Source: Dasypus novemcinctus (Eukaryota; Chordata; Mammalia; Cingulata; Dasypodidae). From it: DNA of 64,000 nucleotides. Position numbers and translations under genes: made by a program. The stretch lies in assembly GCF_030445035.2 (NCBI RefSeq), contig NC_080673.1, positions 191,685,216-191,749,215 on the forward strand, given 5' to 3'. Every line of letters begins with the position of its first letter. The first letter of the stretch is position 1. Shown here piece after piece: positions 1-27,200 of the stretch. The notes beneath the pieces were generated by a model, which ran no database searches, was not told where the DNA came from, and saw only the letters and a program-made list of their open reading frames with translations.

Positions 1-409
1 TTAGCTACAGACTTGCCATAGACCCAGCAATTCCACTGCTGGGTGTATACCCAGAAGATGTGATAATAAGAACACAAACTGATATATGCACACCAATGTT
101 CATAGCAGCATTATACACTATTGCTAAAAGTTGGAATCAACCCAAATGCCCATAAATGGATGAATGGATAAATAAAATGTGTTTTATACATACAATGGAA
201 TACTAATCAGCTATAAGAAGGAATACAGTACAAACACATGTGATAACATGGATGAATCTGGAGGACCTTATGTTGAGTGAAGCATGCCAGGCATTGAAGG
301 ACAAATACTACATGACCTCTCTGATATGAAACAAGCAAACCGAGCTGTCTCAGAGAGCTAAGGACTGGAAGATAGGCTTAAAGGAATTTTGGGGGGGGGG
401 GGGGGGGAA
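1..409 (+). mobile_element. L1 3' end fragment
   Basis: The sequence resembles the L1 3' terminal region (cagcaattccactgctgggt, then 'aatgcccataaatggatgaat' type phrases). It continues to a run of 17 G at 391-407. It is cut by the window start. The region 410-799 holds no gene I can support. Confidence 0.7.
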
Positions 410-769
410 CCAGCGTTTAAACAAATCAGCAGGATGGCTCCGATGGACAGACCAGTCCGGGTGGTATCAGAGAAGGGATCGTGTTATCAGCTGTCCTGGG
501 GGCTCAGGGAAGGCTTCCCAGGGCAGCAATGTTTAAGGGGGATGGGGAGGGCATGCCAGGTGAGGGAAGGGCAAGGACAAGGGCACAGAAGCATGAACCA
601 GGCAGAGTGTTCTGCTTAGTCTGATTGCAGCCCCATCCTTGGCTTCCCAGCATGAATAAACCTTTTTCCAGCCAGGATCTGACTCGGGCTCCAGCCTGGG
701 CAGGGCGCCGGGCTCCACCTTTGCCCAAGCGCCTTGCCCCTTGCGCCCCGTCCACCTTACACCTCCTAA

Positions 770-15675
<14,906 letters not shown>

Positions 15676-16780
15676 GCTGATCTTCCTGACCCATCACAAA
15701 GAGGACATCTGAAAAACATTTCTTCTAAAATATCCGACTGAGGGAAATGAACGAAAAAATCCAACCAACCAAATAACTTGCTTGTACTATGATTTATATG
15801 TGATGGCTAAAACCAGTTTTGGCATTACATTTCATACTGTTTCATGTGACAATTGTTATTTTACAAAGTTCTTTACATTGAGATATAGTGAACCAGTGTT
15901 ATCAAAAAGCACCCATGGGGAAATGTTACTAGGTTACTAATGATCTACACATGTGTTTCTGGTGTTTAGCACTCGTACCTACTCCACTTTGCAGAATATC
16001 CAACTTGATTTCCATCGGCTCCTTTAAAAGTTTTTCATTTTTCCTTAGGATGCTAGTCATCTCCACTCAAAAAGTTCTTTCTAGGTAAAATTAACAAATG
16101 CAAGAATGCACATCTAACAATGTGAAAGAATAAAACAAAGTTCAAAGTAACCAGGAAAGCCAATAAAAATAACTAGGAATGGACTGTAGCAGACCCTTGG
16201 CAGGCTTGGGTGGGATGTTTTCACTTCTCAAGTCCATGGCAGGTAACAGAGGGACTAAGACCTACCTCATCCGGGCTCTGAGGAGTCAGCAAAATGGTAT
16301 GCATGATGGTGCCAGCCACGGCTGCCATCGAGCACTGCAAGGACTTTTCTGTGAATAACTGAGCCTCTCCCTGTCATACCTCTCCACTGCCCTGGCTCTA
16401 CTGGCAACTTGGGAATTTGTGAAAGTTTCTAGAGCATTTGCTCTTTGGTGTCAAGTTGCTGCTGAACTCAACCTGGTCTTTGGATTTGGGCCATTTGCCT
16501 CCTGGTGCATGGCTTCCCCACTGCATGGATTCTCGGGAGGTTTAAGGGAACTGATATGGCCACCAACGGTGCTGACCTCAGTCTCCCCCCTCACTGATTC
16601 TCTTACCCTCTGGTGGAGATTTGACCAGACTCTATACAATGAGCAAAATAATATCTCAGTCCTTTGGTGCTGGCCCAGCACGTGGCCCATGAGACGTGTT
16701 TATTCTATGCACTGTCAAATCTTTGCTTTTTGAATAAAAGTCTAAACAACTGGGCAATAAAAATGGTTGTGACTTGTATT
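15676..16780 (+). other. FAM184B: FAM184B 3' untranslated region
   Basis: Non-coding AT-rich sequence follows the TAA stop. Candidate AATAAA signals are at 16129-16134, 16733-16738 and 16756-16761. The last is followed by GT-rich sequence suited to cleavage near 16780. The exact end is inferred. Short open frames here are not convincing genes. Confidence 0.65.
16756..16761 (+). terminator. FAM184B: Probable main polyadenylation signal of FAM184B
   Basis: Canonical AATAAA followed within 10-25 bp by GT-rich sequence. A second AATAAA lies 23 bp upstream. No transcript evidence is available. Confidence 0.55.
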
Positions 16781-16858
16781 GCTTTTGCTTAGAAAGGTTA
16801 AATTAGATGAAGACAGAGCTTGGGAATAGGAAGGCAGATCATCTTTTAATTCCAAGCA

Positions 16859-17307
16859 GGGAAACAGATGTGGCTCAACCAATTGGGCTCCCATCTACCA
16901 TATAGGAGGTCCACGGTTTGATGCCCAGGGCCTCCTGGTGAGGGTAAGCTGGCCCATGTGGAGTGCTGGCCCATGCTGGAGAGCCCCCGTGTGGAAATGC
17001 CGCCTAGCACGGGAAAGCCACCCCACGCAGGCATGCTAGTTGACACTGAGAGCTGGCGCAGCAAGATGATGCAACAAGAGACACACAGGAGAGAAAATAA
17101 GATGTAGCAGAACAGGGAGTTGAGGTGGCACAAGAGAGTAATCCCTTCCCTCCCACTCCGGTAGGTCCCAGGATTGGTTCCCAGAGCCACCTAATGAGTG
17201 GCTTGTATTATAAGCAGACACAGAACACACAGCAAATGGACACGGAGAGCAGACAATGGGGAGAGTGGAGGAATTGGGGGGGGGGGCGGGGCAGAAAGAA
17301 AGAAAAT
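16859..17307 (+). mobile_element. Full-length tRNA-Ala-derived SINE between FAM184B and MED28 3' ends
   Basis: The head 'acagatgtggctcaaccaat' and 'aggtccacggtttgatgcc' match A- and B-box positions of a tRNA-derived SINE. A long body follows, then a G tract (about 17275-17290) and an A-rich tail. It fills most of the gap between the two convergent genes. Confidence 0.8.
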
Positions 17308-17424
17308 AAGAAAACCAGGCCCATGGGAGCTCCAGGGCAAAGACAGCAGTTCAGAGTTTATTTCATCAACCAACAATATGGAATTAAAAAAAAAAAGTTT
17401 GCCTACAGACAAGACTGAAAAATC

Positions 17425-17430
17425 TTTATT
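17425..17430 (-). terminator. MED28: Candidate distal polyadenylation signal of MED28
   Basis: AATAAA on the - strand, followed downstream on that strand by a T-rich run (an A run on the + strand at about 17388-17397). It is the first canonical signal after the stop codon. Confidence 0.4.
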
Positions 17431-18959
17431 TGAAAGAAAATTTCGAATTTAGGAAAGAAGTAGCAGTAACTGGTACATACATTAACTTTTTTTACTAAAC
17501 CCCAAGTAGAATAGTCCCCAATCTTAACACCAAGAACCCCTTATTATTGAAAGATTTGTCTAAAACTTAACCAGTTCAGGTTTTAATCAAGAAATCTGCC
17601 ATTCAGAGCTGCTAATTAGCATGAGATAACCAGGTTAACAATCTTGAAGTGATATGTGAGTAAAAACTTTTAAAGACTTTGCTTAACCTATACATTCTAA
17701 TTGAGATCTATTCAATTTTTTAATCATCAAAAGTAGGTGAATAAGTATTGTAACCTTTGTCAGGGGTTCACTGGCCTCAAGCTGGGAATCCAGGTATATA
17801 CGCCAGACATCATATATACACATGCAAATGAGTCGTAAGGATTAAGTACAAAAGGTGAAGGACATACTGCTCTAAATATTCAAAAGGGAAAAGTGCATGC
17901 TTTTTACCAGCTTCAAAGCAGCAAGGAGCAGATATATAAATCACTGAACCATGGACGAGAACCAAACAAGGGGGAATCGAGAGAAAAAATACAGAGTCCT
18001 GGGCAAGCAGAGGGGAGGAGTTGGGAGGCTTCATGGACCAGGTGGCATCTGAGCTAGACCTGGGACCATGTAGGATGTCACTCCCTGTGGGAAGGCGCCT
18101 TCAAGACTGGAGGAAACAAACAAGCCAAGGCACCCGCAGAAGCGCAGCCCATTCAGAAGACAACAGGGTGTTTGAGTTGAGGGATGTAATCTAATGAGAT
18201 GATATAAAACAGAATCAAAAACCTTATCCAATTAGGGACGAGAACAATGCTGCTCTGTATTTCTCAACAGTAATTCAACAGAGAACCTGAGGGGGCCTAT
18301 GAAATAGCAGGAGGGTAAGACAGTTCCCAAACGAGGAGGCTTGGCATGCTTTCTGGGGCGGTGAGAGAGCTGAGGGCGACCCTGCTACTCAACTCCCAGC
18401 CTGAGGCCCCAGACTATTGGAACCAATGCCATCCATTAGCAGGACCTCTGAGCAGTCCCGCTCCAACCACAATCGTGCATGTGATCCTTTAGGCCCAATA
18501 ACAGGCAGTTACATGAGGCAAGCCTCATGGGGGAGAGCTGTTCTTCCCACACTGGACTTGAAGCACAGCCGGTCCACTGCAGTCTAAAAGGAGTTGAGTC
18601 GAGGACCCAGGTCGCTGGCTGGCTGCGCTCTTGGGCATGGCTGCATTCCCAGCCCAGATGCCTCCATTCAGAGCAGCCTTCAGCCAAGGCCTCCCAGGTG
18701 CCTCTGCCGAGACCTTCATAAAGTGGTGGGAAGCGGGGGCAAGTTGAAGATCTTCTTCTTCACTCAGTACTCGGGACTTTTCCACTCCTACTCAGCCCTC
18801 CTCTCCCTCCCCTCTGGGTCCATAAAATGGCAGGATTCTTTTGTTTGGGGCTCCCTCAGCAGTGGGACAACCCCCATGTCTGTGCTGATCCACCTGACCC
18901 TGGCCCAGTGCCTTGACAGGGGAAAACCAGAACACTGGGTGAGCTGGTCCTTTCTCCTG

Positions 18960-20160
18960 TCTAGCCTCTTGCTTGTACTATCACAGGAAGTGATGATCGG
19001 TTTAACTGTTACTTTCATTGTGGCATGTTATCTTAACCACCTTGACACTGGCAGCTGAGCTCTCTCCACTCAGTTCAGCTATTGACAAACTCATGCAGTG
19101 ACCACAGTGGTGGATTCAGCACAATGCTGCTGTGGAAGAACCAAAGGCCTGAAAGCCCATGGGGCATTTCACGAACGCGGTGCTCGTGGAGTCCATGGGG
19201 CACTCTCAGACGATGCCAGTGGATCCTTCCACAAGAGTCTGAATGTTCCGTGGAGCACCTTGCCAGTGGTTCTTGGGAGGTGCTAGTGGAAGCTGTGGGG
19301 CATTCTTGGTGAATGCTAACAGATTGTTTCCAAAGCTATTTGGTTCTGAGGGATACTATTCTTTAATCCAACTCCCTAGCCAAGCTCATCCAATGAGTTG
19401 GGTTACAGAGCAAACAGGGAGGTCCAAAGAAAGCCTGGGAAGTAGTTCCCTATGCACTGCTTAAGGAACCAGGGGCGGGGCGTGGGGTGGGATGAAGGAG
19501 GCAGGCGTTTAAAAAAAAAAAAAGTGTGCTGGGGATCCAAGCCTGGCAGGAATTGCTGCAGGTCGGCCATCTTAGCAGGGCCTATGGAAGACCATGAACA
19601 TACCGAGCTTCATTTTTGGTGATGCACAGGCTGTGGCTAACAGACTGGCCTTTTGGTTAGGTCACCAGCAAGCTTTGGACTGATATATAAACCAAGCCTG
19701 CCTGAGAGGATGAAACACTTGGACGAAAATCAGTTCTGCTCCTATAAGCTTTCAGTTACCCTTGAAGATGTCTCCCAGAACAGCCTCTACAATTATGAAG
19801 TGAGAGAACCAATGAGCAGACTGTGCTTGTCAGTTAAATGTGGCGAATGAATTGTCCTCTCCCCAAAGCAGGCAGATATGCAACCAATCACTTCCTGGAT
19901 CCACAAGAGAACAGGCCTTGGAAATCCAGAACCATCCTAGACTGGGCCTACACAAATGTCACTGTCATCAGAAGATGCCAAAACAACATGGAAAAGGTGT
20001 CCTACATGCCAGACGCTGGACCAGGCTAAAAACACTGTCCAAGGACAGATTCTCCAAGCCAACAGACTTGACTGTTACTTTCATTTTGGCTTGCTCTTAA
20101 TCAACTACTTCGAGACCTGGCAGCACAACTGTCGGCTCAGATCTGGACAGCTTGCACTCT
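18960..20160. repeat. Diverged direct repeat inside the MED28 3' region
   Basis: About 70 bp near 18990-19080 ('taactgttactttcattgtg ... ctggcag') resembles 20065-20135 ('tgactgttactttcattttg ... ctggcag'). 19150-19320 also contains loosely repeated 'catggggcat/cact' phrases. The source is not recognised. Confidence 0.35.
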
Positions 20161-21016
20161 AAAACAGCAAAAAGAAAAGAAAACTAAACCACAGCAACTT
20201 CAATCCTTCATATTCACCTGTGCCCCAACTGCCATCCAATGTAAGAACAGGTCCACCACATAACTAAACTGATTCATTCAGTGTAACAAAATTTGGCATA
20301 TCACCTCTTTTACCCCTTTCTCAATCCACTCAAAATTAAACCACCACATATAACAAACTCACCCCAAATAAAATGATCAACTTGAGAATTCTATGGTAAA
20401 TTCACTAGATTAATCTAGGATATAATTATATTCCTTCTATCTATTTACAAAATAGCTTCATTGTGAGATCCCCAGAAATACTAAACACTGTTAAATTAGA
20501 TTCCTCTTCTTGAGGTAGTTCAAAGTCCCAAAATGTAGCAAATTTACATATTTTTCTATACTACCACTGAGGAATAATTATCTTAAAAGGTCTAGAACCA
20601 AAATCCTCATCTTCTGTGTCCGAGGCTAGTTTTAATTTTCTCCCTCAGATCATACAAACTGATCTAAAAAAGAAAAATACAAAGTTGAAAAGTCACACAA
20701 AAACCAGAAAAACCAAACAAAAACACAAAAGGAAATCTATAAGTGGTGTCATACTAACAGTCTAAACTTAGCTACAGACAAAAAAACTTACCAGTTTACC
20801 AAAGCTATAGGCATTTTAGAAAGTCCTAAAGAAATTAACAGCTTATAAAAATAGAGTAAATACTTTAAGTAGAAGCATAAAAGTAAAAATCATCTCATTC
20901 CCTGTCAACGAGTTCTTCCAAAATGCCATATCCACAAAAACTCATGTTTTGCAAAACTGTTTTCAGGTTGGATCAAATGTGTGATAAATTTCAGGCTGAT
21001 CCACTTTGCTCTTTCA

Positions 21017-21214
21017 TCAGGTTTGCTTCATAGGTGCAGGTATGTTAGCAGATGCCTGCTCGAGGTAGGCCAAGGACGCCTGAGGGATTTCAGCGGGCTT
21101 TTTGTGCTGCACGTTGATGTCATCCAGCACCTGCTGCCAATGCCTCAGTTTTGTCAAATGTTTCTGAACCAGGGCATCTTTCCGCTGTAATTCATTCCTT
21201 AGTTCTGAGACATC
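21017..21214 (-). CDS. MED28: MED28 exon 4 (terminal coding exon)
   Basis: Acceptor 'cattgtag' before GATGTC; 65 codons then TGA at 21019-21017. It encodes residues 114-178, mostly helix, ending '[11 protein letters not shown]'. Confidence 0.96.
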   Translation of the reverse strand, partial: DVSELRNELQRKDALVQKHLTKLRHWQQVLDDINVQHKKPAEIPQASLAYLEQASANIPAPMKQT

Positions 21215-24200
21215 CTACAATGACAGTAATGAAGCAAGTCAAAACAACTCCTGAAAAATGAATACAGTTCCCAGTTTGTCAAGAACACTAGGAAATGAAT
21301 ACGAAACACAAAGAATCAATTAGATCACACTAAGCCCGTTACTCTGCTGGGCTCTACTATTTGAATACGACAAAGCAAGTCTTCCAATGAAAGATATCTG
21401 TCTAATGCTGAGGGTTTTTATTTTTAATTATTTTTTTGTAAAATAAGTAATAAGCAAGCTACAAAATTCAAACAATAGCCTATAAGAAATCAGTCTCTTT
21501 CCTAACCTAGTGCCCAGTACTCCTGCTTTAGGCAAGTGCTGAAGTCTAAAACACATATTTAATCTGTTCAAAAGAGATCCATAACCACTGTCCTATCAAT
21601 TCAGATTATGGAATGTTAAAATATAATTTTCAAGAACTTTTTATGAATATGGGTATTGTAGTTCTTTAATAAAGACCTGGTCTTTTTTTTTTTTTTAAAT
21701 ATTTATTTATTTATTTCTCGCCCCCCACCCAAACCCCAGTTGTCCGTTCTCTGTGTCTATTCGCTGCATCTTCTTTCTCTGTCTGCTTCTGTTGTTGTCA
21801 GCGGCACGGGAATCTGTGTTTCTTTTGGTTGCGTCATCTTGCTGTGTCAGCTCTCCGTGTGTGCAGCACCATTCCTGGGCAGGCTACACTTTCTTTTGCG
21901 CTGGGCGGCTCTCCTTATGGGGTGCACTCCTTGTGTGTGGGGCTCCCCTAGGTGGGGGACACCCCTGCGTGGCACGGCACTCCTTGCGCGCATCAGCACT
22001 GCGCGTGGGCCAGCTCCACACGGGTCAAGGAGGCCCGGGGTTTGAACCGCGGACCTCCCATGTGGTAGACGGACGCCCTAACCACTGGGCCAAGTCCGCC
22101 GCCAAGACCTGGTCTTAAACACACCTGTATTGTTATTCAAGTGTTCAGATGAGGAAATGATTTGACAAGTTGAATTGTAATATTACCTTCTTCTCAACAG
22201 TTGATATTATGAAGAATAAAAAGCTTTTTGATTAATTGGTCAGCTCATGGGAGTAGTTACTTCAAAAGCTTTTGGAAAATGACTAATCTCAATTTGTGTT
22301 TCTCAGTGGGACCACTACTGACCTTGTGGGCAGGACAACTCTTCATTCCTCCACCCTACAAGTGGTTTCTTTTCCCTGGTCACCCTCTAAATGTCATTAA
22401 AGCTTTCCAATTTCCGTGACAACCCCAACACATTCCCAAATGCCCCTAGTTTAGAACAGGTGAGGTAAACAAAATCTTGAGTTTCAAGCAACTTGGGTCC
22501 ACCACTTGTTGTATTCATTGAACAAAATTTAAGAGCCCTTCGTTTGTGCTAAGGCATTGGGTAAGTGGAGACACAAGGAACTGGGGTCAGTCCTGTCCAA
22601 AATGAACTTACCATCTACACTAAAGGTTTTTCAACTTTTTTGAAACAGCTCACCTTTTTCTTTAAAAAAAATCTTCCATAAAAGCCCACTGTATGAAACA
22701 AAACCAGAGCTATTCTGTTTGAAGCTCTCTCCTTTCACCCCCCACTCCCTGGCTCCATTACTTATCCAAGTTGTCATGAATATTGACAACCAGCAACATT
22801 TTATACACAACCTATAAACACTACTGTAACTAAGAGGAAAAGGGTATATCTCATTTAAATCGCAAATGGAATCTTGATAACATTTGCTCTTTCTAAAAGT
22901 TGAGGACAAAAGTAAATTTGTACCTCTTTGATAACTTGATCTGGTTTCTGGACAGATAACTGCAACCTTTTTTGTAGGAAAAAACATTCTGTCTGTCTTG
23001 CAATATCCAGAAATTTCTGGATACACTGATCAACACCTAAAAATAAAAAAACCGAAAGTATTAAGAAAAAACACTAGACACACATATTTCCCTCAAAAAT
23101 GAACTGTAAGCATCTCAAAACGCACTTTACTCAGATATATATTCAGATATATATTAATTCCAGCCATTGCAGTTTAACAATGCACCTCCCACCCCAACTC
23201 CCCATGTGTTAACTCATATCAACAGGGGAAACTCATGCTTTTATTGGGTGAATACAAGGTCTTAACACAAAAGCTGTGAGTTCTTATGACTTAAAATGAT
23301 CTAGAGATCCAGCCATTAGCACCTTGATTTCCAGTTAAAACAGAATATTTAAAATATGATACAAAGAAATGGTAGCACTGGTTATCTCTGGGGGCAGAAC
23401 TTGGGGTAGGAAGTAAGGGAGAAGCACAAGAAACTTTTCTCTGTAACACCTACTCAAAAAATAATAAAATCTTGTTGTTGTTTTATAACAGTACATACTA
23501 TTAGTCTTCTTTGTCCTAGAACCAATTTGAAAAACTCATTATACACCCATTAAAAGTGACATGAGGGAAGTGGATATGGCTTAAGTGATAGAGTTTCCGC
23601 CAACCATATGGGAGGACCTGGGTTTAATTCCTGGGGCCTTCTGGTGAAAAAAAGAGTGTGTCCACATGGCGAGCCAGTGCCCACGCGAGTCCCTGAGTGG
23701 TGAGCCAGTGTCTGCATGAGTGCCCATGCGAGTACACGCGTGGTGAGCCAGTGCCCTGCACATGTGAGTCACACAGCAAGATGATGATGCTACAAAAGAG
23801 AGACAAGGGCAGAGTCAAGGTGAAGCACAGCAGGAACCAGGAACTGAGGTGGCACAATTGACAGGGAACCTCTCCCCCCATCAGAGGTTTCTAAGATTGA
23901 ATCCTGGTGAATCCTACGGGAGAGAAAATGAGAAGAGAAGACAACACAGACAGCAAAAAACAGCAGGAGTAGAGGAAGGGGCGAAAAATGTGCAAAAAAT
24001 TAAAAAAACTGTACAGTTGAAAGCTAATTAATTCCCACTGTTTAAGCTGAAGGCACTTCATGTTATCTTTTAAAAAAATAAAGTGACATGAGATGTCAAT
24101 TAATAAACTCAACAAAGAATAAAGCATTAACAGTTTATAGAGATAATCTACACAAATCTTATTCCCAGGGAAATTTCTTTTTGGATACAAGCAAGACTAA

Positions 24201-27200
24201 AACACTTCAAGTATAAAATCAGCAATCAGGAATCTTTCTGAGGGCAAGACCACTGTCTAAAAGGAGAGAATTCTTACCAGTTCGAATTTCCTCCTGATCG
24301 GTGCCACTGACATAGTCCTGACTCACCAGAGAAGCAAAGCAAGCCTAGGAGATCAAACAATCTTATATCAGAAAAAAAAATCATCAACAACATATCGAAA
24401 CTTTTACTTCAGAGGAAGAAATTATTTCTCATGAAGTGATTCCATGAGTATATTATTTGATGAGTTAAAGCTCATTGGGCTTTACACACTATAACAACAA
24501 GCCAACGAAGACGCCTGGTAAGTTAAGTCCCAATTAGGCCTACAGTGTGAGAGCTGGAAGAAGGCAGCAGCTGGTATCTGCTGGCACTAGCATCTGATTT
24601 CATTTCCTTCCACTTGCCCCTTTTCCCACTACCTCGCTCTTTACTAGGGCCTGGGGCCCTATTCTACTCCCAGTCCCCTCCTTGATTTTCACATGACTTG
24701 TCCCCTGGCCCACGCAGGATTCAGGTCAACCGTCCTCAGAGAGGCCACCCTGACTATTCTTTCTAAACGGTGCTCTCCTCCCCATGCTCCATCCTCCAAC
24801 CCAACTTTATCTTCTCCACACAGTTAACTCACATCATTCCATTCTTTTAGTCCCTTCTTATCTGCCCCTCTTAGTAGGTGGGGATTCTGACTGTATTATT
24901 CACCACTGTACACCTAGGGCCTGGAAAATGGCTTGGCACAAAAGGGCGCTCAATAAAAACGTGTTAATTAATGACTGGCTGGGAGGACTGAGGGACAAGT
25001 TTGGAGTCACATGGATAACCAAGTCCCATTACAGTTCCCTCTAACTGGTAGCAGCAAGAAAGATAGGGCTGGGAGCTGAGGGTAGGGGGAGAAAGCAAGA
25101 GTTAGAAAGGAAGTCTCAAACCTCAGGAAAGTAGAGTCCTGCCAACATTGAGCAATCTACTCTTGGTGTGAGGCAGGAGATCTGGGCCCAAATTTAGGCC
25201 ATCAGCTAGATGTGAAGGCTCTTAGGGAAGCAACAAATTCTCACACCTGCAGTTTCCCCCATCTGATTTACAGAGAAAATTGCAGGATTTCCCCTGGGGA
25301 ATTCCAGTAACCACCCAACAAATCAAGAAAACTCAGACTATTCTGCATGTCACTTTGTCAGTTAACTCCTGTTGGATTTGGGGTGTGGGTGGTGGTGCCT
25401 GCTTTATGAAACCTGGCTCCTGTAGCTGTCGGTAAACATCCCACCCAGGAGAAACCAGTCCCAATGCTGATGAACAAACCTGGGGCTGCTTCCCCAGAGC
25501 CAGCAGGGCCACCAGAAGGGTGGGAGGAAACGCCATTTCAAAAATTTAGGACCCTCTTCCCTTTCCCTCTAAAGAAAATATTAAATGCACAGGCTTTTAT
25601 AGACACTTGAGCAGTTACATGGAGAAGCAAATGTGAGGCATTCTATAAAAAGAATATGGGAAACGGATGTGGCTCAACCAATAGGGCTCTCGTCTAGGAG
25701 GTCCAGGGTTTGAGGCCCAGGGCCTCCTGGTGAGGGCAAGCTGGCTCACGCCACGAGCTGCCCCACACACAGTGCAGGCCCATGCGGGAATGTGCCCTTG
25801 TGCAGGGGAGCCGTCCTGTGTGGGAATGCCGCCTCACGTGGGAAAAGCCACCCGTGCAGGAGTGCCAGCTGATACGGTGAGCTGGCACAGAAAGATGATG
25901 CAACTGAGGAGATAAAACAAGAAGACGTAGCAGAACAGGAGCTGAGGTCCCAGGATCAGTTCCCGGAGCTGCCTATTGAGAATACAAGCAGACCCAGAAG
26001 AACACACAGTGAATGGACACAGAGAGCATATAATGGGGTGGGGGGGATCTAAATAAAATAAATCTTAAAAAAAAAAAAAAAGAATATGCTTTTCAGAAGT
26101 ACACCCAAGACATAGAGCCTTTGCCTGAAAGTCAAGAGACCTAGAAATTAGTCCTGAACTCCACAAATCCAAGATTTGTTTCCCTATTTGAGCCTCAGTT
26201 TCTCCATTCATAAAAGGAGAAGATGGGTAGAGAGAGCCTCCAAGTTTCCCATCCACCACAAGAGTGCATGATCTCAAAACACTCATTCCATCCCATCCAA
26301 GAACATTTACTGAGCAACTTGCTCAGTTCCAGAAAAATGAGAAAGCTGGATACCTCGAGGAGCTGTACTCGAAAGAAATGAGAAACAGGCAAGCAGGCAA
26401 CAACTATACCTTAACAAGTTCCTTCAAAGAACTGTCTTCTCCGTCCCCGCCCCCCCCCCCCCCGCCACGATTTCTCTGCACCCAAAACAGGGCCCAAAAG
26501 ACAAAGGGGGTCCTTCACTGATGACTATTCATCAAGCACTTGTGACCTGCTACCACTGTATTAGCACTACAGATACAAATGGGCAGGGGACAAAATGGGG
26601 GGACTCTGCCTTCGTGGGGCTAGATTTAGTGGTAAGTACTTCAAAGAGGGCCTGGGAAGGGTTCACTGAGGAAATGATGCAGAGCTGGGGGAAAGGGACT
26701 GGTAGCACAAAGAAAAAACAAATAGCACAGCAGAAAAGGTCTAGTGTGGCTGGAGCAAAAGATAGCTCACAAGTAGAGACCTGATCATGTCAAGCTTGGA
26801 AGACCACAGTAAAGGTTTTGGTCTCATTCCAAGAGAGACAGGTCGTCACTGAAGGGTTTTAAGCAGCAGAGTGACATGGCCAGATTTGGCCAAGACTTCT
26901 ACCTGGCCAGTCTTTCAGCAAACACTCATGACTGAGAGACATCTCACCTCATGGACAATGTCAGGTGCTGCTCTAACACATATCTGTCCCTTTATGGGTT
27001 AGCACCTCGCGGAAGGTGTCTCATCCTCCTCCCAGACAGAACAGATTTCTCTGCCCTTTAAATCCAATATCTCTAAATTTTAACTGTGCATGCCATCGGT
27101 AAAAACATTTTGCCTGTGCAACCCCAGTAATATATTCATTTACAAACTATATTCATATATTACTGCATATTACATGCAATGTGTCACATAATTAGGATTA

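Larger units (their letters stand above)
17410..21016 (-). other. MED28: MED28 3' untranslated region (inferred extent)
   Basis: From the TGA down to about 17410 no canonical AATAAA is seen on the - strand until 17430-17425, which gives a 3'UTR of roughly 3.6 kb. Variant ATTAAA signals closer to the stop could give shorter forms. It contains parts of an old interspersed repeat (about 18000-18330) and a diverged internal direct repeat. The extent is inferred. Confidence 0.4.

Noticed and set aside
391-407. Long G or C runs (also about 1507-1520, 26446-26463, 58691-58703) as assembly artefacts
   Set aside because: Several occur at retroelement 3' ends where G tracts are expected. Run lengths may still be imprecise.
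18594-19058. 154-codon + strand frame
   Set aside because: It lies in the MED28 3' region, with no recognisable domain and no start context or codon signal that persuades.
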